A DNA stretch of 34,548 nucleotides, taken from Desulfovibrio sp. GTDB taxonomy: Bacteria > Desulfobacterota > Desulfovibrionia > Desulfovibrionales > Desulfovibrionaceae. The position numbers and the translations under genes are program-made. The notes below the pieces were generated by a model. That model saw nothing but the letters and a program-made list of their open reading frames with translations, was not told the origin of the DNA and did not search any database. The stretch lies in NCBI GenBank assembly GCA_017454855.1, contig JAFTCE010000134.1, forward strand, positions 1 to 34,548. Direction: 5' to 3'. Positions 6,816-15,079 of this stretch are shown piece by piece; position 1 is the stretch's first letter, and each line of letters begins with the position of its first letter.

Positions 6816-8594
6816 TTACGCAGCATTGCACACCTCTTTGCCCTTGGTCAGTTGCAGCAGCTGGGGCACACGCAGTTGCGCCCCCTTGAGCGGGGGATTG
6901 GCGTAAAACATGTCACCGCGCACAACTTGGCCGGAGAAGATAAAATGCGCCTCTCCTTCTATCTGTTCTTGTAAATCCCGCAGTTCAACACGGTCTTCTT
7001 TTTCAATGGTGGTGGAAAGCGTGTCGGCATAGCCTATGCCGCCATCGTCCTTGATGCTGAATCCAGAGCTGCGTATCACTGTACTTTGCCCGGCCTGTCC
7101 GCGTATCAGTTCCCAGGTCTTTTCCGCATCCTGCAGCTTCATGAATATTTTGATAGATGTGTTTGCGACCATCTGCTGTGCGCCTTTTTTGTCAGCCTCA
7201 AGAATGCCTGCATAATCCTGCGAGGCTACAATAGCGGCGATGCCGAGTCCGCGCCCTTGTGTCAGAACGACCTCAAATCCCGGCGTTACAATGGCGGCAT
7301 ATTCATCCACGATGCAGAGATAGGGGCCGATGCCCACGGCTTCAGTAGGCAAGGCTTCCAGCACGTCAGCGGCATCGCCCTCAATGTTTGCGCCAAGGCC
7401 GACAGCGCAGGCGTTGCGGATTGCGCTCAAACTGATCTTGCCCAGGCTTGCCAGTTCAGCTGGAGCCTTTTCCAGCGACGGCAGCAATACGACCAGTATG
7501 CGGCGCTGCATGATGGCGTCCGCGAAATCCACTTCCCCGTCCTCCGCCCCGTAGATATGGGAATATGTGTCGGTGAGGCTGGAAAGAGCTTTTCCGAAGT
7601 AGGACTGCGCGTAGCCGAATTGTTCCGCGAAGGACGAGGGCTGATCCTTGAGGTCGCGCCCGGCAACCCAGCCGGATGTGGTGAGGGCGGCCTGTATGGA
7701 AGCGCGTGCCTGTCCGTCCAGTTCAGGGCGCATGGCTAAGTCCACGCATTTCTCAAGGGAAAGCGTGTCACGGATAAGCGCCGTGCCCAGTTTGACCAAG
7801 CCTTTGTCACGCAAATCCACCAGCGCATACATGACGCCGGAAATGAGCGTCTGAGCCTTGTCGGCAAAGATACTGTTGGCCCCTTCCGAGGGCGGCATCA
7901 GGGACACAAGCAACTGTGTCAGCGCCTCGGCGGAGCCGAATGTGAAGGGGTTATTGGAATTGGAGAGGCGACGCGGGGACTTGCCCTTGACCTTGCCGGA
8001 AGTGCCGTAGTTCAGGACGCGGAAATCGTCGTCCCGTCCGAGGAATCGCGCCATCTGCCATATCTGCACGGCCAGCTTGGGGCTGGCCTTGGGGTCGATG
8101 TAGAACAGGCCGCTGCCCGTGGCCAGCGAATTGTAGGACAGGGACACCAGCGTTTCGGTCTTGCCGGAGCCGGTGGTTCCGAACAGGAGGCAGTGCGTCA
8201 AGATGTCCTTGGCCTTGAGCCACAATTCTTTCTTGTCTTGAGCGCGGTTGCCGAGAAAGAAGATTCCTTCCGGTCTGGCAAATCCGCGTCGTCCCGGCAG
8301 CGGATCGCCCTTGTCACGACCGGCCAGACCTTTGGGGAGCCGGAATGGAAGCCGCTCATGGCTTATGGTGATGCAGCGGATACCGAAAAGCAGGAGTGAG
8401 ATTATCGTGGACAGCGGCGTAGCGGCAGGAATGATGATTATCAAAACGCCCATGACGCCGATTCCGACAATCTGTACCGAGGGGTTCTGCAACCAAGCGG
8501 CAAATCGTGACAGCGGAGGGCGCACATCCCGTAATAACTGTTTTCTGTCTTGAGTATCGCTGTCTTCAAGACCGCGAATTTTTCTATCAGACAT
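6816..8594 (-). CDS. dotL: DotL/IcmO (TrbC)-type coupling ATPase
   Basis: Product of 592 residues from the ATG at 8594, chosen because AGGAG lies just upstream; an earlier ATG at 8624 overlaps the methylase gene. Two membrane segments lie at about 40-57 and 61-78, followed by RLPFRLPKGL. Walker A GTTGSGKT is at 139-146, and the Walker B region is LCIVDEYAAI. It is the inner-membrane coupling protein that delivers the relaxase-DNA complex and protein substrates to the type IVB channel. Legionella DotL is about 780 residues. This one ends soon after the ATPase domain and so appears to lack the C-terminal tail that recruits IcmS, IcmW and DotN there. It is the last gene of the long transfer operon, ending convergent to mazF. 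Confidence 0.93.
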   Translation of the reverse strand: MSDRKIRGLEDSDTQDRKQLLRDVRPPLSRFAAWLQNPSVQIVGIGVMGVLIIIIPAATPLSTIISLLLFGIRCITISHERLPFRLPKGLAGRDKGDPLPGRRGFARPEGIFFLGNRAQDKKELWLKAKDILTHCLLFGTTGSGKTETLVSLSYNSLATGSGLFYIDPKASPKLAVQIWQMARFLGRDDDFRVLNYGTSGKVKGKSPRRLSNSNNPFTFGSAEALTQLLVSLMPPSEGANSIFADKAQTLISGVMYALVDLRDKGLVKLGTALIRDTLSLEKCVDLAMRPELDGQARASIQAALTTSGWVAGRDLKDQPSSFAEQFGYAQSYFGKALSSLTDTYSHIYGAEDGEVDFADAIMQRRILVVLLPSLEKAPAELASLGKISLSAIRNACAVGLGANIEGDAADVLEALPTEAVGIGPYLCIVDEYAAIVTPGFEVVLTQGRGLGIAAIVASQDYAGILEADKKGAQQMVANTSIKIFMKLQDAEKTWELIRGQAGQSTVIRSSGFSIKDDGGIGYADTLSTTIEKEDRVELRDLQEQIEGEAHFIFSGQVVRGDMFYANPPLKGAQLRVPQLLQLTKGKEVCNAA

Positions 8595-8604
8595 TTGGGG
8601 GCTC

Positions 8605-9078
8605 CTATGTCTCTGTTGAAGCAATCTGTCTGGTATGTGGCCCTTCCTGCCTTTTCAGAGTCCACGAAATCGCAAGGGCAGACGGAAACGGCGCCGGGTT
8701 TGGAGCATTGCCGAATTTCAACCGTCCGCGAAGAAAACGCACGTCAGCATATGGCTGCACATAGTCCTGCCACCATGCCGTGTCTGTACGGGCAGGCAAG
8801 AGTCCTACAACCAGTGCGCCAAGTTCTGCCGATTTGTATGCTTTGCGTACCCAGCTGTTGATCTCACGACCGTAAGGCGGATTCATAAACACACGATGAA
8901 TGCCCCAATCCTGAGTGAGGCCATCCTCTTGTACAGTGAAATGATATCGACATGTTGCATTGTTATGTGTGCTGCACGGGTCCAGTGTGAAGCAAAAAAG
9001 AGCGTTCAGGCGATCAAAAAAATCTTGCGGTGTTGCCCATTCGTCGGAAGCACTGGAAAACATGACGGTATCGTTCAT
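8605..9078 (-). CDS. Phage-type DNA N6-adenine methyltransferase (Dam-like)
   Basis: Product of 157 residues. It has the pattern of the phage/plasmid adenine methylase family: DEWATPQDFFDRLN near the N-terminus, FTLDPCSTHNNATC, catalytic NPPYG at 66-70, then WVRKAYKSAELGALVVGLLP, and the C-terminal RFLRGRLKFG. It would methylate adenine in short sites on the element. It lies between dotM (5 bp upstream) and dotL (10 bp downstream), inside the coupling-protein pair, so it is expressed with the transfer apparatus. The ribosome-binding site is weak (AT-rich leader), suggesting coupling to dotM translation or low expression. The target site is unknown. Confidence 0.88.
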   Translation of the reverse strand: MNDTVMFSSASDEWATPQDFFDRLNALFCFTLDPCSTHNNATCRYHFTVQEDGLTQDWGIHRVFMNPPYGREINSWVRKAYKSAELGALVVGLLPARTDTAWWQDYVQPYADVRFLRGRLKFGNAPNPAPFPSALAISWTLKRQEGPHTRQIASTET

Positions 9079-9083
9079 AATAA

Positions 9084-10445
9084 TTATTTTATTTGCACTA
9101 CTAGTGACGGATTATTCTCGTGATAATTAACGAAGCCACTGGAAGAACAATCGTCAACGGGTTCAGACGAAGACTGTTTCCCATAAATCGGATTTTTTTC
9201 CTCCGTGTTTTCTGCTATAAATTCTTCACAGTCATTTGGAAAATTTTGATCTTCAACAAGGATACTCTCATTTTTATCCTTCAGCCATCCTTGTGCATCC
9301 AATGCAGATTTCAGACTTACGACAGCAAAATGCACCGTCGCTATAGTATGCTTATATCCGTCATGCATTTCAGCGTCATAGTGCGCCCACGCAGCGAATG
9401 CCTCTACCCAGGCAGTGCGCCCGCCGCATTGGTTGAGGGCATACCAAAGCGGCCGGTCGAGAGGACGGACAAACAGAAATTGCGAGGCAGCGAGGACGCC
9501 TTTCCTTCGGGCCAGCGTCAGCAGGGCCATGAACCACGGAAGCTGAAAACCTTTATGAATGATAAGAAGATGGTCTTCGAGCAGTTTTGCATGATTCTGT
9601 AAGACGGACGCGCATCTGTTCTGAAAATTCTCGGCACTAACAATCGGGCATGAGGGAATACCGTTGTTTTCCACATAGGCCAGCGACATGGCATTCAACA
9701 ACGATATGGCAGTGTTTTTCTCTCCGGCCGCATACGCGAGGAAGGCAGCGGCAAGGGCACGTCGCAGGGGCGGCAGGTCAACAACAGAGGTGAATATCTC
9801 GCCAAGCTGCTCGATGAAGATTTTTTCCGCCTGACTCTCGTAGTAGTCGGCTTTTCCGAAAGCGGGCATATCCGCATACCCAAGGCCATCGCGTAATATT
9901 TCATTGGGCTGAAATGCGTTACCATTCTCTTTCAAAAGAAGCCCATGTTCTGCGGCGAATTGAAGGGGGCTGCGGGCTATGCGCCAGGGCCCGGCATCGA
10001 ACGATTCCTTGGACAGAAGATATTTGCCCTTGCCGACCACCGGACAAAGACAGGGGAATGACTCGGCATTGTTGACGAGCAGGGATTCCATACTGAAGCT
10101 GCGCGTGAGCTTCTTGGTTTTTGCCATGAACAAAGCAGAACCGCCCAGAACGGCCAGCACAACCAGTAATGGCCATCGCGCCCATGAGCCGGCATAGCTC
10201 AGTATGGCGGTCATTTCCTCCCATGTGAGCTGTTCCGGGGCCAGTGTGCCGATTTCTTTCCAGCGTTCAAACGCTTCCTCGAAAAAAATGATGAAGGGCC
10301 GCAGTTCCCATCGGGCGATGGTCAGCAGCATTCCGTTCACCGAACCGGCATGGGTCGCGTAGACGAAGGGCGCGACCAGAATGCCGATGACAATGGCGGC
10401 CATGAGCAGGAGGAAGCGCGTATCCTCGTTTTTTTGTCCGTTCAT
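9084..10445 (-). CDS. dotM: DotM/IcmP (TrbA)-type coupling complex protein
   Basis: Product of 453 residues. Membrane segments lie near residues 11-30 and about 90-107, followed by a large cytoplasmic domain. DotM-type signatures include WRIARSPLQFAAEHGLLL, FLFVRPLDRPLWYALNQCGG and AAWAHYDAE near residue 360. DotM partners the DotL ATPase and, in Legionella, helps recognise substrates through its cytoplasmic domain. The C-terminal 70 residues are polar and low in complexity, unlike the conserved core. It starts 4 bp after the transglycosylase stop and is followed by the methylase gene rather than directly by dotL. Confidence 0.88.
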   Translation of the reverse strand: MNGQKNEDTRFLLLMAAIVIGILVAPFVYATHAGSVNGMLLTIARWELRPFIIFFEEAFERWKEIGTLAPEQLTWEEMTAILSYAGSWARWPLLVVLAVLGGSALFMAKTKKLTRSFSMESLLVNNAESFPCLCPVVGKGKYLLSKESFDAGPWRIARSPLQFAAEHGLLLKENGNAFQPNEILRDGLGYADMPAFGKADYYESQAEKIFIEQLGEIFTSVVDLPPLRRALAAAFLAYAAGEKNTAISLLNAMSLAYVENNGIPSCPIVSAENFQNRCASVLQNHAKLLEDHLLIIHKGFQLPWFMALLTLARRKGVLAASQFLFVRPLDRPLWYALNQCGGRTAWVEAFAAWAHYDAEMHDGYKHTIATVHFAVVSLKSALDAQGWLKDKNESILVEDQNFPNDCEEFIAENTEEKNPIYGKQSSSEPVDDCSSSGFVNYHENNPSLVVQIK

Positions 10446-10448
10446 GTG

Positions 10449-10970
10449 TCACCAGTCCTTGCGTTGTCCGTTGGCGTATTCGATGAGAGATGCGACCCGC
10501 CCCTGACGGAGTTTCACCAGATTTGCCCGCAACCGCCCAACGTAGGCGTTGTGGAATTTTGGGGTGCGGGAATGGTACGCGCCCAATGCCTCCCAAAGTG
10601 AACGCGACCGGCCCATCTCCTTCCGCAGCAGCCATGCCGCTGCCTGGGCATTGACGCAGGCGTCACCCAATACATCCTCCGGGCGCCATCCCGCTTCCAG
10701 CAGTTCCTCTATGTGACAGGTGTTGACCTGAAATGGCCCCATGTCCCATGTGCCGTTGGTGTTGCTCAACGCTAAGCCCGGTTGCCCGCCTTCAGTTGCG
10801 AGGATGCCCAGAAGCGCGGCAAGGGGAACTCCGAACCTGTCTGCCGCTTGCCGGATGCAGGAAAGGGAAAGGTTAGCCTGCGCCGGAACAGCCACCCTGC
10901 CACGGGCATGGGTAGAAAGCGGCACTATGCAGACCAGCAGGGCTGTGGTTATGAGCAACAGCCGTTTCAT
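10449..10970 (-). CDS. Lytic transglycosylase of the transfer system (SLT / VirB1-like)
   Basis: Product of 173 residues with a signal peptide (about 1-22, ending STHA). The SLT-type catalytic glutamate is E60 in LLGILATEGGQPG, followed by NTNGTWDMGPFQVN (71-83). Later AQAAAWLLRKEMGR and ALGAYHSRTP match the fold. The enzyme cleaves peptidoglycan locally so the secretion channel can cross the wall. Its start overlaps the stop of the upstream 140-residue gene (ATGA), indicating coupling, and dotM follows after 3 bp. Confidence 0.88.
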   Translation of the reverse strand: MKRLLLITTALLVCIVPLSTHARGRVAVPAQANLSLSCIRQAADRFGVPLAALLGILATEGGQPGLALSNTNGTWDMGPFQVNTCHIEELLEAGWRPEDVLGDACVNAQAAAWLLRKEMGRSRSLWEALGAYHSRTPKFHNAYVGRLRANLVKLRQGRVASLIEYANGQRKDW

Positions 10971-11389
10971 TTCAGTTTCCTCATCAGGGGATTGGAAATA
11001 TTCGACGCGCTCATGCCGACCTGGAAGGGGTGGTTTGTGCCCAGCACGCCTTCGATCTCGTTTTCCACTTCAGCCGAGGCTGCGTGAATCTTGCTGTCTA
11101 TGTAGGAATTGCAGTCGCGGCAGATGCTTTCGAGGATCTGATCCATTGACGGCACGGAAACGCCCATAGAGAAGGAGTCACCTACCGCATTCAGCGAATC
11201 CAGACAGCTTGTGAGGGCGGAACGATTTTCCTCCGGCGCGGGCATGACCGTATTGAGTGTGCGTTGTGTCTGTTCCGAGCGTGCTTGAGCGGCGGCTTTG
11301 GCGGCGCATTCCATATCCTCGCAGGATGCCTTGGTTTGCACAGGCCATACCGCCAGACAGAGGGCTATAAGCAGAAGGGCCTGCTTCAT
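10967..11389 (-). CDS. Small periplasmic protein of unknown function
   Basis: Product of 140 residues. The start at 11389 is set by an ATGA overlap with the topoisomerase stop. Residues 1-21 are a clear signal peptide ending QTKA. The mature protein begins SCEDMECAAKAAAQARSEQ and has two cysteine pairs (SCEDMEC and ESICRDC) plus a further cysteine. The C-terminal part (SYIDSKIHAASAEVENEIEG) looks helical. I recognise no family. Position between topoisomerase and transglycosylase, with overlaps on both sides, suggests a transfer-channel accessory. It is a plausible substrate of the DsbA-like enzyme encoded at 4325-5071. Confidence 0.8.
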   Translation of the reverse strand: MKQALLLIALCLAVWPVQTKASCEDMECAAKAAAQARSEQTQRTLNTVMPAPEENRSALTSCLDSLNAVGDSFSMGVSVPSMDQILESICRDCNSYIDSKIHAASAEVENEIEGVLGTNHPFQVGMSASNISNPLMRKLK

Positions 11390-13677
11390 TTCTTCATACC
11401 TCCCCAAACAGGTTTGTTGTTGTCGTCGCGGGCGAATACGGCCTTGCCGCTTTTGTGTCCCGATTCGTTGAAACAGGCCCAATAAAATTCCCCCGGTTTT
11501 TTCTTGCTTGCCTGACGCCTGAGCGGTTGCTTGCACTCCGGGCAGAGGTGCAATACGGGTTTGCCGTTGGCGTCATCAAGGAACAGCGGCTTTGCAGAAG
11601 GATGTCCCTGTTCATTGAAGCAGCCCCAGCGCCACGCTCCATCTTTCCCCCTGAACCGTTTGAGGGGCGTCCGGCAGACCGGACAGGGGAAGGCGATGCG
11701 GACCAGAGGCTTCCCGTCCTTGTCGTCCAGAAACAGGCTCTTGCCGGTTTTGTGCTTGTTCTTGTTATGGCAGGCCCAATAGAAGCCGCTTCCTTCCTTG
11801 CTGTGGAATCGGCGCAGCGGTTGCCCGCATTCCGGGCACGGGGTTGTGCCCGGCATGGTCTTGATGGTCAGTGACGCTATGGCTTCCAGATACCGGGGAA
11901 GCGCGTCGGCTACCCCTTGAAGAAAATCGTTCAGCGACACCTTGCCCTCGGCCACATCCTCAAGACGGCTCTCCCAATCTGCCGTAGTCAGCGGATCTTT
12001 CAGGGGGCCGGGCACAAGTTCGATGAGCTGCCGCCCCAGAGGCGTGGACACGATTTTCTTGCCGTCCATGCGCAAAAGTCCGCTTTTAAGCAATTCGTCG
12101 AGGATGGCGGCGCGTGTGGCGTCCGTGCCGATCCCTTTGGTTTTTTTCAGCATCTCCTTGGTGTTGGCGTCGGCCTCCACAAATCGGTGCACATTTTCCA
12201 TTGCCTCCAGCAGCGTTCCGTCTGTGAACCGTGCAGGCGGTGTGGTCTTCCTGGCCTCGGTTTTGCCCTCTGCACAAATGACTGTCTCACCCTTGGCTAT
12301 GGCGGGAACGACGATTTCGCCATCGTCATTCTTGCTGCCTTCAAAGGCCGTCCAGCCGGTCTCAAGGACGCGCTGCCCGGAGGCTTTCCAGAGTGTGTCC
12401 GCCACGGAAATATGGACTTCACGCGCCTCATAGCGCATGGCCGGATGAAACTGGAGGGCGTAGTTCTCGCAGACGAGTTCATAGATCTGTCGCTGGGTTG
12501 GAGGCAGTTCTGCAGCGGGCAGTTCTCCTGTGGGTATGATACCGTGGTGGGCTGTCTGCCTGGCGCTGTTCCAGGCCGGGCTTTTCAGTGACGCGTCGGC
12601 CTTGGCTGCGATGGTGGCCACATGGGCCAGTGAACCGTCCAGCTTGGCCAGGGCTGCGAGGATGTCCCTCCCTTCCGCGTGCTGGTCGTCGGGCAGATAG
12701 CGGCAGTTGGTGCGCGGATAGGATGTGAGGCGGGCGAGGTACAGGGCTTGCGCCGCGTCAAGCACCTGTTTGGCCGAAAGGCCGTATCTTGATGATGCCG
12801 CTTGGGACAGTGCGGAGAGAGAATAGGCCAGAGGCGGCAGTCTTTTTTTCTCCTCAATGGCGGAAAACACCACCTCGCCTTGCGCATTGGTGACAGCGGT
12901 GCAAATCGTATCAGCCCTGGCCTTGTCCACAAGCCGCCCTTCAGAGTCCAGCCCTTCCATATCGGCAGCGGGCTTAAATGTGGCCCATAGGCTGTCATCG
13001 CCGTGTGCGAATAGCGCCTTGAGGACATAGAATGGATGCGGTTGGAAATGCTCAATCTCCAGATCGCGCATGACCACCAGATTGAGCGTGGGCGTTTTGA
13101 CCCTGCCTATGCGGAGGGGGCCGTCCTGTCCGGCCTCACGTCCCTTGAGCGTCATGGCCCGCGTGGCGTTCATGCCCACGAGCCAGTCGGCGCGAGAACG
13201 GGCGCGGGCTGCGTCACGCAGCGGGGCATACTCAGTATTGCGACGCATTCTGTCCAGGGCCCGCCGCACAGCTTGAGGCGTAAGGCCATCGTCCAGCCAG
13301 AGGCGCAATACCGGCCCCTGATAGCCAAAATGCTCCAGCACCTCATCAACGAGAGCCTGTCCTTCACGATCCGGATCACCGCAGTTGACCACCGTGTCGG
13401 CTTTTCGCAGCAGTTCCTTGATGACAGCAAGTTGTCCCGCCGCAGTCGTCTTTGGTTTGTTGCGCCATTGCGCAGGAATGATGGGCAGGGAATCTCTCGT
13501 CCATCTGGCGAGGGCAATGTCATAGTCTTCGGGCATGAACTCCTCAAAGAGATGACCGGCGCACCATGTCACAATGTCAGAGCCGCAACGGATGTGGCCC
13601 CTGGCTGGAGCAGGATTGCCCAGCCCTGCGGCGATAGCCTCACCCTGGGAGTGCTTTTCAGCGACAAAAACGCGCAT
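11386..13677 (-). CDS. topB: DNA topoisomerase III (type IA)
   Basis: Product of 763 residues, started by an ATG with GGAGG upstream. The TOPRIM domain begins MRVFVAEKHSQGEAIAAGLG and carries the metal motif DPDRE at 101-105. The active-site tyrosine is Y320 in ARLTSYPRTNCRYL. After the catalytic core come three copies of a four-cysteine zinc-ribbon module (about residues 620-755), each with a CP-x-C core and a later W-A/G-CxN sequence. Plasmid TopB/TraE-like enzymes decatenate or relax DNA during replication and transfer. Its place between antirestriction genes and the transfer channel suggests it processes transferred DNA. Full length, no defects seen. Confidence 0.95.
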   Translation of the reverse strand: MRVFVAEKHSQGEAIAAGLGNPAPARGHIRCGSDIVTWCAGHLFEEFMPEDYDIALARWTRDSLPIIPAQWRNKPKTTAAGQLAVIKELLRKADTVVNCGDPDREGQALVDEVLEHFGYQGPVLRLWLDDGLTPQAVRRALDRMRRNTEYAPLRDAARARSRADWLVGMNATRAMTLKGREAGQDGPLRIGRVKTPTLNLVVMRDLEIEHFQPHPFYVLKALFAHGDDSLWATFKPAADMEGLDSEGRLVDKARADTICTAVTNAQGEVVFSAIEEKKRLPPLAYSLSALSQAASSRYGLSAKQVLDAAQALYLARLTSYPRTNCRYLPDDQHAEGRDILAALAKLDGSLAHVATIAAKADASLKSPAWNSARQTAHHGIIPTGELPAAELPPTQRQIYELVCENYALQFHPAMRYEAREVHISVADTLWKASGQRVLETGWTAFEGSKNDDGEIVVPAIAKGETVICAEGKTEARKTTPPARFTDGTLLEAMENVHRFVEADANTKEMLKKTKGIGTDATRAAILDELLKSGLLRMDGKKIVSTPLGRQLIELVPGPLKDPLTTADWESRLEDVAEGKVSLNDFLQGVADALPRYLEAIASLTIKTMPGTTPCPECGQPLRRFHSKEGSGFYWACHNKNKHKTGKSLFLDDKDGKPLVRIAFPCPVCRTPLKRFRGKDGAWRWGCFNEQGHPSAKPLFLDDANGKPVLHLCPECKQPLRRQASKKKPGEFYWACFNESGHKSGKAVFARDDNNKPVWGGMKK

Positions 13678-13689
13678 ACGAGACCTCCG

Positions 13690-15048
13690 TTATCTCATCC
13701 TGATCCGGGGGGAATCCTCTTGTTTGACCGCAACCGGCGAGGAGTTTTTGATCGGCTCGCAGTTCCTCAAGAATGAATTGATGGTGCGGGCTAAGTCCGT
13801 GTAATCGCTGCCGCCATAATGCATCTCCGGGGCAAGAAGTAGCCGGCTGACTCTGCGCAGTTCCTCCCGCATTTCCTTGAGGTCGGCTCTGTCGATGACG
13901 CCCTTAACGCGGCAGCCTTCAGCCTGCATGTAGGGATTCATATTCAATGGAGAGAGCGTGCTCGACAGCAGTTGCTCTGTGACATATTTCGTTTTGTTCA
14001 GTTCCTGCGCGGCATAGAGTTGTTCCCATGTTTTCCTGGGGGGAAACCATTGCGCCTTCGGCTGCTCGCCACTGTAGAACTGATGCACAATAGACAACAT
14101 CTCACCGGCCCTGTGGACAGCCTGAAAGATACATGAAATCATTGTATCTTCAGGCGCAAATCGCCAGTTGTAGGGCTGAAAGCTCTGCGTATGGCATTTT
14201 TCCTTATATCCAAGATAGCGCATGGCAATGATTGTGAATATGTCAGCAGCCATATCTTCAATCATTTGATCTTTGGCATTGTTTGAAAAATATGCCGGGT
14301 GTCGGTTTTCACGATGCCTCGCACCGGTAGCTTTGTAAAATTGACGAAGAATGATTGTCGGATAGACTCGTTCAGGGATATTGGCATCACGGCATGAAGC
14401 CGGAAGAAGGATCGTATCATCCCTCAGATTATATCGTGCAGTTTTGCATGGAGAGTAATAGATATTCATACCGGATGCAGCGACAAACCTGAAGACTATT
14501 TCCAACTGCTCTCTATGTGAGAGCGGTTGCTGTATAAATTCTTTCTTTGGGAAATTCTCAATTTGGCAGGCGTTGTATACCGTGACAGGAATAAAAAGAA
14601 CTGCCCGTCCGACCTTGGGGATAGGTTTGCCGGCCTCATGGCGTTGCAATAACTCTGCGAAGTCGGCTTCAGACATCGCATAGCGCTGCCCGTCATCCCC
14701 GTAATAAAACGGTAACTGCTGGGGGCGCAGGATGACCACGCCCTGTTCCTGAGATGGGACTTTGAGGTCAGTACAAAGGTGACTGCATTGAAAACCGGAG
14801 AGCTCCTCACGACCGATCCAGCGATTGTCGGTGTAGCCGTTTTCAATTCCGGCAAGCATGAGACGCACCATGTTCGGCCCGCAGTATTCTTTGCCGGTGA
14901 AGGGAGAGAACGGCATGGATGTGGGGCCGTCCATTTCTCTGGCATCCCTGGAAATGGAATTGATGGACTTCAGAATTTCAAGACTCATTTCAGTTTTGAA
15001 CCTCTGACTGGCCTTGATGCGGCTGCGAAATTCCTCATCTGTGATCAT
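13690..15048 (-). CDS. ArdC-like antirestriction paralogue 3 (degenerate zincin motif)
   Basis: Product of 452 residues. Two adjacent ATGs (15051, 15048) follow AGGAG; the second has better spacing. An ArdC-type N-terminal ssDNA-binding domain is marked by FSPFTGKEYCGPNMVRLML, GYTDNRW, GVVILRPQ and FIPVTVYNACQIENFP. The expected HExxH zinc site is RQFYK (235-239), so both histidines and the glutamate are replaced. A shared C-terminal motif is present as VHQFYSGEQPKAQWFPP. The protein ends in the basic RIRMR. Known ArdC proteins protect incoming DNA from restriction and have a metalloprotease domain; here the enzymatic part is probably lost. It overlaps nothing and follows paralogue 2 by 31 bp. 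Confidence 0.8.
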   Translation of the reverse strand: MITDEEFRSRIKASQRFKTEMSLEILKSINSISRDAREMDGPTSMPFSPFTGKEYCGPNMVRLMLAGIENGYTDNRWIGREELSGFQCSHLCTDLKVPSQEQGVVILRPQQLPFYYGDDGQRYAMSEADFAELLQRHEAGKPIPKVGRAVLFIPVTVYNACQIENFPKKEFIQQPLSHREQLEIVFRFVAASGMNIYYSPCKTARYNLRDDTILLPASCRDANIPERVYPTIILRQFYKATGARHRENRHPAYFSNNAKDQMIEDMAADIFTIIAMRYLGYKEKCHTQSFQPYNWRFAPEDTMISCIFQAVHRAGEMLSIVHQFYSGEQPKAQWFPPRKTWEQLYAAQELNKTKYVTEQLLSSTLSPLNMNPYMQAEGCRVKGVIDRADLKEMREELRRVSRLLLAPEMHYGGSDYTDLARTINSFLRNCEPIKNSSPVAVKQEDSPRIRMR

Positions 15049-15079
15049 CATTTCTCCTTCGTACCGTAATATAGAGATA

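Noticed and set aside
5108-6826. 572-codon open frame on the minus strand
   Set aside because: It runs antisense to two well-supported toxin-antitoxin pairs and shows no family pattern over most of its length. Only a short protein-like patch (about 5990-6136) is retained as a possible remnant.
8595-8624. Upstream ATG for dotL at 8624
   Set aside because: It overlaps the methylase gene end. The ATG at 8594 has AGGAG at suitable spacing.
11390-11536. Upstream start of the small periplasmic protein at 11536
   Set aside because: It would lie inside topB and hide the signal peptide. The ATG at 11389, overlapping the topB stop, directly begins a signal sequence.
12585-13055. 156-codon open frame on the minus strand inside topB
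   Set aside because: Out of frame with the topoisomerase, Pro/Ser/Arg-rich, no ribosome-binding site. Unlike the nested frame at 2408-2758 it has no support.
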